Shown here: positions 15,403 through 20,230 of the stretch, one piece after another | Position numbering within the stretch: position 1 is the stretch's first letter | Layout of the letters: every line of letters starts with the position of its first letter | Source: Deltaproteobacteria bacterium | GTDB lineage: Bacteria > Desulfobacterota > DSM-4660 > Desulfatiglandales > HGW-15 | DNA: 20,230 nt | Reading direction: 5' to 3' | NCBI GenBank assembly: GCA_019308525.1 | Contig: JAFDIC010000026.1 | Coordinates: forward strand, 1 to 20,230 | Made by a program: the position numbers and the translations under genes | Notes under the pieces: generated by a model | What the model saw: the letters and a program-made list of their open reading frames with translations, nothing else | Told to the model about the DNA's origin: nothing | The model's database searches: none

Positions 15403-16764
15403 CTACATGACGCCGTATTTCTTGAGCTTTTTGTGAAGCGTCCTCCTTGTGATACCCAGCCTCCTTGCGGCCTCGCTCTTGTTGCCCTTTGCAAGTTCAA
15501 GGGTCTTCAGTATGCTGGCCTTCTCGACCTCTTCAAGAGGGAGATCACCTAGCAGGATGTCTTCGTGAATAGGGGTATCTTGTGTTCGGTTCTGGATATC
15601 CAGGGGGAGGTCTTGAATGTCCAGGTAATCAGAGCGGGAAAGGACAACGCCTCTTTCTACGGCATTCATCAGCTCCCTTACGTTTCCAGGCCAATCGTAC
15701 TTGAGGAGCCAGTCCATGGCCTGGGGAGTGAAGCCCTTGATGTGTTTTCGGTTTCTTTCAGCAAACATGTGCAGGAAGTGCTGCGCCAGCAAGGGGATAT
15801 CTTCTTTCCTTTCCCTCAGGGGTGGCACGGTAAGGGTGACCACATTCAAGCGATAGTAGAGATCTTCCCTGAACCGGCCTGTCGCCATTTCCTCCAGCAG
15901 GTCCTTGTTGGTTGCGGCTATGATCCGGACATCGACCTTGATTACGTCCTCTCCTCCTACGCGGGTTAGTTCCCTCTCCTGGATGATGCGGAGCAGTTTG
16001 ACCTGCATGGAGAGTGACATCTCACTGATTTCATCCAGAAACAGCGTCCCCCCGTGGGCCTGGACAAATCGCCCTTCTTTTCTTCTGTGGGCCCCGGTGA
16101 AGGCGCCTTTTTCATGCCCGAAGAGCTCTGACTCGAGGAGGGTCTCGGTAATGGCCGCACAGTTGATCTTCACAAAGGGACCGTCTTTTCTAAGGCTATT
16201 GAAGTGGATCGCGCCTGCGATCAACTCTTTTCCTGTACCTGATTCTCCCTTCAGCAGGACCGTTGCCTCTGTCGGAGCCACCTGGGCAACCGTCTCCAGC
16301 AGGCTGCTCATGGCGGCGCTGCGCCCGATAATATTCTGCTGGTCGAAATGGCTCCCGAGGCTTTCCCTGAGGAGGCGGTTTTCCTCCTTGAGTTTCCGGT
16401 GGTCCATGGCCCTGTCTATGATGAGACGCAGCTCATCAAAATCAAGGGGCTTTGTCAGGTAATCATAGGCGCCCTTCTTAAGAGCTTCTACCGCCGTCTC
16501 AACGGAAGAATATGCGGTCATGATAATAACGGGTATTGCCGGGTTAAAGGCCTTGATCTCTGCAAGGGCCTGAAGACCCGAGACCTTTATCATACGGATA
16601 TCCATCAGGATGAGGTCGAAGGCCTGTTCACGCACCCGTTCCATCGCCGTGCTCCCGTCATCGGCCTCCGTCACCCGGTAGTGCCAACCGGTCAGGAGGG
16701 TCCGTAACATGGTGCGGTGCGCAGGATCGTCATCTACCACGAGAATGGTGTTTTTTTCAGGCAT
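15403..16764 (-). CDS. Sigma-54-dependent response regulator (ZraR/AtoC type)
   Basis: The 453-residue protein has the complete NtrC-family layout. The receiver domain (1-120) has Asp11-13, phospho-acceptor Asp55 in LILMDIRM, Thr83 and Lys105 in LTKPL. The AAA+ domain (about 145-375) has Walker A GESGTGKE (173-180), the sigma-54-contacting GAFTGA loop (220-225) and Walker B LFLDEI (241-246). A Fis-type helix-turn-helix ends the protein (about 410-453, SEAARRLGITRRTLHKKL). It activates sigma-54 polymerase from upstream sites after phosphorylation. It starts 15 bp after the kinase stop, with GAGGAG at 11 nt, so the two form an operon and almost certainly a cognate pair. Likely target: the sigma-54 promoter at 19223-19238, where matching palindromes occur. 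Confidence 0.95.
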   Translation of the reverse strand: MPEKNTILVVDDDPAHRTMLRTLLTGWHYRVTEADDGSTAMERVREQAFDLILMDIRMIKVSGLQALAEIKAFNPAIPVIIMTAYSSVETAVEALKKGAYDYLTKPLDFDELRLIIDRAMDHRKLKEENRLLRESLGSHFDQQNIIGRSAAMSSLLETVAQVAPTEATVLLKGESGTGKELIAGAIHFNSLRKDGPFVKINCAAITETLLESELFGHEKGAFTGAHRRKEGRFVQAHGGTLFLDEISEMSLSMQVKLLRIIQERELTRVGGEDVIKVDVRIIAATNKDLLEEMATGRFREDLYYRLNVVTLTVPPLRERKEDIPLLAQHFLHMFAERNRKHIKGFTPQAMDWLLKYDWPGNVRELMNAVERGVVLSRSDYLDIQDLPLDIQNRTQDTPIHEDILLGDLPLEEVEKASILKTLELAKGNKSEAARRLGITRRTLHKKLKKYGVM

Positions 16765-16779
16765 TTTCTGGTGTTCTCC

Positions 16780-18579
16780 TCATAGATCCTTTTTTTGACT
16801 CGCTCCCACGGGGAGGGATACGGTAATCGTGGTTCCCACCCCTACCTGGCTCTCAACCTTTACCTCGCCGCCATGGGACTCTATGATCCTGTGAACGATC
16901 GCAAGGCCAAGTCCAGTGCCGCTCTGTTTTGTTGTGAAGTAGGGGTCGAATACATGGGCAAGGTCTTCCTTGCTTATCCCCTTTCCCGTGTCAGCAATTG
17001 AAATGCTCACCACTCCAGCATCGCTGTCTCCGCAGAGGCTTACCTTCAGAACCCCTCCCCTTTCCATGGCGTCAAAGGCATTCAGGTAGAGGTTGAGCAG
17101 GACCTGGTTGATCCTGTCAGGGTCGAGGAATATCTCCTTGACACTATCGACGAGGTCCATCTCGATCCGGATGCCTTTTTCATGGGCCTGTCGCTCCACC
17201 ATCTTCAAAGAATGTCTTATAAAGGTCTGGAGCAAGATTTTTCTCTTCTGCATCTTCACCGGCCGCGCAAATTCCAGCAGCTCCCCGATGACCCTGTTGA
17301 GTCTTTCAACCTCCTGTACCATGATCTGGGCAGTATTGCGATCTTCCGGGTTATCCTTGTACCGTTCCTTGAAATAGGTGGCAAACCCCTTGATTGAACT
17401 GAGAGGGTTGCGGATCTCATGAGCAACTCCAGCGGCCAGTCTCCCAAGGGAGGCGAGGCGCTGGCTGGTCTCGACCTCCTTCTTCAAGGCCCTGATCTCG
17501 GTCAGGTCCCTGAAAAGCATGATACTTCCCAAGGCCAGACCGTCTTCACTCTCCAGGGGAGACACGCTCACGTCAAGGGGGATCTTCCTTGAGTCGCCGA
17601 GAGAGATTTCCGTCTCTTTTTGGATGACGCCCCCGCTCTTTTCCGCGTCGGCCAGGAGATCCAGGAACTGGGGTGGCAATTCTTCCCCGATCTTTTTCCC
17701 AAGTATGTCCCCGGCCGGTGTCCTTAATACGGCCTCAGCCTCGTGGTTGAAAGAGGCAATCCTTCCATCCGCATCTGTTGCGATAAGGCCAATGGGCATG
17801 TTTTCAACCACGTTGTCTGAAAAGGCCTTGATGCGGGTCAAGGAGCTTTTTGCTGAGCGGTAAGCCTGGGCCAGAAAGAGAGAAAAGATACCCGCCACCC
17901 CTATAAGGAGCAGGATGAGGGCCATGATGATCGTATGGCGTGTGTCTTCTCTGATCGCCTGTTCGACCGGGCCCATGTCCAGCCCCACAAAGATGATTTG
18001 GCCTGGTTCGAGCTCCCGCTGAGGAGGGACTGTTTTCGGGGAGCGTTGAATGCCAAGCATCATCCTCCCCATGGGTCTCATCAAATGGGGCTGATGGGGC
18101 GAGAATCGCCTATAGACCTCAAATATGTCCGGTCCATTTGGATTGGGGACCAGGCGCCAGTTTTCCTCCAGGGACCGGGAAATCACTCTGAGGTCCAAGC
18201 CTTTTCCATATTCTTCACCTATCATGGAAGAATCACTGTGGGCCAGGATTTTTCCTTGTTGATCTGTCACGATTATGTAAACGATGTCAGGCTGCTGAGC
18301 GGTCTCCGTCAACAATCGCTGGAGCCGGAAACCCCGGCCATGCATCTCCATCATCCTCCCCATCATTCCCATCATACCTGTCCTGGCACCGGCTTCAAAG
18401 GAGCGTATGAGGGCTGCTCCCTTCTCAAGGAGGAGGAGGCTCATACCTTCCCTTTGTTTATTGATGTTTTCTGCTGTCCAGAATATGAATATGAGAAACA
18501 GGATGACGGCAGATCCAATAATGATCCATGGGGGGATGCCCACCCAGTATCTCCTGTTTATTGCCTTTGCTCCGTGCAT
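16780..18579 (-). CDS. Membrane sensor histidine kinase (ZraS-like) with Met/His-rich periplasmic domain
   Basis: This 599-residue inner-membrane kinase has TM1 at about 17-35 and TM2 at about 216-237, enclosing a periplasmic sensor of about 180 residues. That sensor has an unusual cluster MMGMMGRMMEMHGR (seven Met and one His within residues 69-80) and a second, HQPHLMRPMGRMM (162-174), both suited to binding soft metals such as Cu(I) or Ag(I), or to Met oxidation sensing. A PAS domain (about 253-365) follows TM2, then the H-box VAHEIRNPLSSI (His387), N-box NLYLNAFDAM, DTGKGIS and GTGLGLAIVHRI. The ATG has only a weak ribosome site; the next Met lies beyond TM1, so this start is kept. It is transcribed ahead of its regulator. 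The actual ligand is inference. Confidence 0.93.
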   Translation of the reverse strand: MHGAKAINRRYWVGIPPWIIIGSAVILFLIFIFWTAENINKQREGMSLLLLEKGAALIRSFEAGARTGMMGMMGRMMEMHGRGFRLQRLLTETAQQPDIVYIIVTDQQGKILAHSDSSMIGEEYGKGLDLRVISRSLEENWRLVPNPNGPDIFEVYRRFSPHQPHLMRPMGRMMLGIQRSPKTVPPQRELEPGQIIFVGLDMGPVEQAIREDTRHTIIMALILLLIGVAGIFSLFLAQAYRSAKSSLTRIKAFSDNVVENMPIGLIATDADGRIASFNHEAEAVLRTPAGDILGKKIGEELPPQFLDLLADAEKSGGVIQKETEISLGDSRKIPLDVSVSPLESEDGLALGSIMLFRDLTEIRALKKEVETSQRLASLGRLAAGVAHEIRNPLSSIKGFATYFKERYKDNPEDRNTAQIMVQEVERLNRVIGELLEFARPVKMQKRKILLQTFIRHSLKMVERQAHEKGIRIEMDLVDSVKEIFLDPDRINQVLLNLYLNAFDAMERGGVLKVSLCGDSDAGVVSISIADTGKGISKEDLAHVFDPYFTTKQSGTGLGLAIVHRIIESHGGEVKVESQVGVGTTITVSLPVGASQKKDL

Positions 18580-18637
18580 TCTAAAGGGCTGGCCTTGTCT
18601 AATAATAGGGTGCGATCAACGAAATTCTCTCCCAACT

Positions 18638-18663
18638 GTGGGGCTGAAACCCGCTGGCCCCAC
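18638..18663. repeat. GC-rich stem-loop upstream of the ZraS-like kinase
   Basis: GTGGGGC (18638-18644) pairs perfectly with GCCCCAC (18657-18663) around a 12-nt loop, about 60 bp before the kinase start. No T tract follows. Its role is unknown; it would lie in the leader if transcription starts further upstream. Confidence 0.35.
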
Positions 18664-18673
18664 CCCGAAGAGA

Positions 18674-18702
18674 GTTACGAGTGACAGGTTACGAGTTACG
18701 AG
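18674..18702. repeat. Short direct repeats of GTTACGAG
   Basis: GTTACGAG occurs three times (18674-18681, 18688-18695, 18695-18702), the last two sharing one base. This is low-complexity intergenic repetition between the divergent kinase and the DUF4405 gene. It might be a binding array or replication slippage. Confidence 0.45.
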
Positions 18703-18745
18703 CAACAAACAATCAACAATGTACCAAGCTTGAACCCTGAACCCC

Positions 18746-18905
18746 TCATCGCAAGGAGGACCTTTCTCCTACATGGGAGAATAGAGACCCTGTTCTCGTG
18801 ATATAATGATCATCATTGCGAAGCGATCGGATATCGCAGGCAAAGCCTGCTCCTACATGAAGAGACCTGCTGGTGCCCTGTAGGAGCCACCTCCTGGCGG
18901 CGATG
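18746..18905. repeat. Cluster of three REP-like palindromic units
   Basis: Three units share a TGTAGGAG head and a GCGAT tail flanking a short palindrome, the plan of bacterial REP elements. Units one (about 18746-18774) and two (about 18823-18859) are on the minus strand; unit three (18879-18905) is on the plus strand. Unit two contains the hairpin GCAGGC-AAA-GCCTGC (18836-18850). Units two and three face each other: GCTCCTACA (18849-18857) and TGTAGGAGC (18879-18887) are perfect complements, forming a BIME-like pair. REP elements of this type are usually mobilised by RAYT transposases; none is in this window. No gene is evident here. Confidence 0.65.
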
Positions 18906-18992
18906 AGCAGATCGGGCCTTTCTATACCGAGGCCAAGGAACCTATTATCCAGTACGCAAAGATCGTACCATGACCAGGTCTCCTGCCCGATT

Positions 18993-19027
18993 CCTGAAAA
19001 AACGCAGATTTCTATAATATTTTCAGG
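18993..19027. repeat. AT-rich inverted repeat enclosing a TATAAT
   Basis: CCTGAAAA (18993-19000) and TTTTCAGG (19020-19027) are perfect complements, and TATAAT (19013-19018) lies between them. A poor -35 candidate (TTCCTG, 18991-18996) is 16 bp upstream of it, so this could be a weak secondary promoter or a bound site. Confidence 0.3.
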
Positions 19028-19071
19028 CTATTGGCCCTTATTGGTTTCCCTGGACCCTGGTCAATTCCTAT

Positions 19072-19126
19072 CCACATGGATACTTTATATCCATATGGTT
19101 CATGAGAATCGGATACATTTTATCCG
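19072..19126 (+). promoter_or_regulatory. Tandem upstream activator palindromes GGATA-N5-TATCC
   Basis: Site 1 (19072-19098) is CCACATGGATA, CTTTA, TATCCATATGG: 11-bp arms with one mismatch. Site 2 (19110-19126) is CGGATA, CATTT, TATCCG: perfect 6-bp arms. Both share the half-site GGATA and a 5-bp spacer, and their centres (19085 and 19118) are 33 bp apart, about three helical turns, so they lie on the same DNA face. They are about 130-165 bp upstream of the predicted sigma-54 start, a normal distance for NtrC-family enhancer sites. The likely ligand is the adjacent sigma-54 activator (inference). Confidence 0.6.
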
Positions 19127-19191
19127 GCTTGGGTTGGAGATAGCAATAGAAATCTTTTCACCAGAGGTTGTAGATCTAAACACCGCTATGG

Positions 19192-19204
19192 AATCAACAG
19201 GTTA
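19192..19204 (+). promoter_or_regulatory. IHF binding site
   Basis: AATCAACAGGTTA matches the IHF consensus WATCAANNNNTTR at every fixed position. It lies between the upstream palindromes and the -24/-12 promoter, where IHF commonly bends DNA to bring a sigma-54 activator to the polymerase. Confidence 0.6.
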
Positions 19205-19222
19205 CATGATATTGGTGTTTCA

Positions 19223-19238
19223 TGGCACATCTCTTGCC
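19223..19238 (+). promoter_or_regulatory. Sigma-54 (-24/-12) promoter of the DUF4405 gene
   Basis: TGGCAC (19223-19228), five bases, then TTGC (19234-19237). The invariant GG (19224-19225) and GC (19236-19237) are separated by exactly 10 bp. The last consensus base is C rather than A/T. The start would fall near 19249, with a leader of about 34 nt before the ATG. In the sequence upstream of the annotated genes I found no other match with correct spacing. Confidence 0.7.
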
Positions 19239-19282
19239 AGGCAGCTAGTCTGGGAGGTAAAAATTCTTTGAAGGAGGTAACA

Positions 19283-20122
19283 ATGGCAAACAGAAACGGA
19301 GGGTTTAGCTGGAGGGGTTGGACCACCTTTGTGGTGACCATATCATTTATCGTTGACACGGTCTCGGGCATCATACTCTATATCGCGCCGCCGGGGAGGA
19401 TAGCCAACTGGACCAACTGGAACGTCTGGGGCCTCAGCAAGGGAGAATGGGGGGCCATACATACTATTTTCGGCTACGTGCTGCTGATCATCGTGGGCAT
19501 CCACCTGTACTACAACTGGAGGATGTTCTGGAACTTTATCTGGAGCAAGGTCAGAAGGGCGATAAACTTGAGATGGGAGATGGCCGGTGCGACCTTGCTA
19601 TGCCTTTTTGTCTTCCTGGGGACCCTCTGGGATATCCCCCCCTTCAGCAGTACCATGGAACTAGGGGAGTATTTCAAGGCAAGCTGGGAAGAGAGTAAAG
19701 TCCAAACACCCATCGCCCAGGGAGAACTACTGACCCTTGGCGAGTTTGCGCAAAAGACCGGAGTGCCCCTGGACAATGTGCTTGCTGCCCTCAAATCCAG
19801 GGGGTACAGGGTGAGAGATCTGGAAATGACCATCAAGGACATCTCAAAGGAGAACAGGGTATCCCCGAATCAACTATATGAGGCAATAAAGGCCGGGGGT
19901 GTAAAACCTAAAGAGTCCCTCAAGGTAGGTCAGGGCTCGGGCATGGGAAGAAAGAGCCTCGAAGAGATATGTGGCGCGGCCGGCATATCTCTGGATGATG
20001 CCATCGCGAGACTCAAGGAGAAAGGCATAAAGGCAGGGGCGAAGGATCGGCTCAAAGACATCGCAGGCAAGGCAGGTAAGACACCCATGGAAATCTTCAA
20101 TATTGCCATGGGAGAGGAGTAG
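19283..20122 (+). CDS. DUF4405-type membrane protein, cytochrome-b-like, with two C-terminal repeats
   Basis: The 279-residue protein has three predicted membrane helices (about 14-34, 57-76, 100-117). His60 (GAIHTIFGY) and His74 (GIHLYYNWR) are 14 residues apart in helix 2, the kind of placement used for heme b ligands in small membrane cytochromes. The loop PPGRIANWTNWNVWGLSKGEWGA is typical of DUF4405 proteins of Geobacter-like bacteria as I remember them. The cytoplasmic or periplasmic tail has two alignable repeats of about 52 residues (151-203 and 225-276), each built as hydrophobic-rich helix, GI/GVxLDxxxxxLKxxG, KDI and a final P.E/QIY-type helix. AAGGAGGT (19271-19278) precedes the ATG by 4 nt. 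Sigma-54 control is indicated. Heme binding and function are not proven. Confidence 0.82.
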   Translation: MANRNGGFSWRGWTTFVVTISFIVDTVSGIILYIAPPGRIANWTNWNVWGLSKGEWGAIHTIFGYVLLIIVGIHLYYNWRMFWNFIWSKVRRAINLRWEMAGATLLCLFVFLGTLWDIPPFSSTMELGEYFKASWEESKVQTPIAQGELLTLGEFAQKTGVPLDNVLAALKSRGYRVRDLEMTIKDISKENRVSPNQLYEAIKAGGVKPKESLKVGQGSGMGRKSLEEICGAAGISLDDAIARLKEKGIKAGAKDRLKDIAGKAGKTPMEIFNIAMGEE

Positions 20123-20176
20123 GGTTTTGGCTGTAGCAGGTACTCCCAGGATTCCGGATTTCATCCGCCAAAGATA

Positions 20177-20230
20177 ATGCGATATGGAATCACGGAAAGG
20201 TGGATGGCGCGCGTGAGGTCATATGGAGTG
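20177..20230 (+). CDS. Possible start of a following gene, cut by the window end
   Basis: An ATG at 20177 opens a frame that stays open for 18 codons to the window edge (MRYGITERWMARVRSYGV). It begins 54 bp after the DUF4405 stop on the same strand, so it could be a second gene of a sigma-54 operon. No good ribosome binding site is seen; upstream lies a small stem CGGAT-TTC-ATCCG (20155-20167). The fragment is too short to identify. Confidence 0.3.
   Translation, partial: MRYGITERWMARVRSYGV

Noticed and set aside
16780..16800. Run of A/T at the end of the kinase gene as a possible frameshift or terminator
   Set aside because: The frame reads cleanly through it to a stop 15 bp before the regulator, with no hairpin.
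17935..18684. A 249-codon plus-strand open frame antisense to the ZraS-like kinase
   Set aside because: The kinase frame has all expected motifs. The antisense product is His/Pro-rich and has no recognisable fold.

Overview
The window reads as bacterial chromosome, most likely from a Desulfobacterota (former Deltaproteobacteria) relative. This is inferred from gene style: multi-PAS histidine kinases, a sigma-54 response regulator, a DUF4405 membrane protein resembling those of Geobacter-like bacteria, a free-standing PEP-synthase-like ATP-grasp protein, and moderate-to-high GC. There is no rRNA, tRNA or other taxonomic marker, so the placement is tentative. I saw no insertion sequence, prophage or CRISPR array.

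Layout. (1) 1-1290: the 3' part of a REC-PAS-HisKA-HATPase kinase cut by the window edge. (2) 1291-2671: a lone mreB behind a consensus sigma-70 promoter and a hairpin-rich leader of about 210 nt. A repeat-like hairpin cluster follows. (3) 6140-2870, minus strand: a three-gene carbohydrate operon with a probable TIM-barrel protein, a GT4 glycosyltransferase and a GH130 glycosidase/phosphorylase. (4) 6541-9308, plus strand: a two-gene molybdoenzyme operon with a catalytic subunit and a 16-Cys ferredoxin subunit. It has no visible Tat signal or membrane anchor, and it diverges from the carbohydrate operon through overlapping promoters. (5) 12336-9514, minus: a 940-residue sensor kinase with an N-terminal Rossmann-like domain and four PAS domains. 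(6) 12559-13014, plus: an IscU/NifU-like scaffold lacking the third ligand Cys. (7) 13651-13073 and 15212-13980, minus: a CBS-pair protein and a PPDK_N-like ATP-grasp protein. The gap between them ends in a terminator-like hairpin pointing the other way. (8) 18579-15403, minus: a ZraS/ZraR-like pair, made of a kinase with a Met/His-rich periplasmic domain and a sigma-54 activator. (9) 18580-19282: a 700-bp regulatory and repeat region. (10) 19283-20122, plus: a DUF4405 membrane protein with two His residues placed like heme ligands and two C-terminal tandem repeats.

The strongest system-level signal is in regions 8-10. Upstream of the DUF4405 gene there is, in order, a pair of matching palindromes (GGATA-N5-TATCC, centres 33 bp apart), a full-consensus IHF site, a -24/-12 sigma-54 promoter and a strong ribosome binding site. 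A sigma-54 activator and its sensor kinase lie immediately upstream on the opposite strand. I infer a local circuit in which an envelope metal or redox signal activates the DUF4405 gene, and perhaps a following gene that may start at about 20177.

Other points of note are the Rossmann-kinase fusion, the anchorless molybdoenzyme pair, nested perfect inverted repeats ahead of the ATP-grasp gene, REP-like elements, and possible structured RNAs. All functional calls rest on reading motifs by eye; no database search was run.
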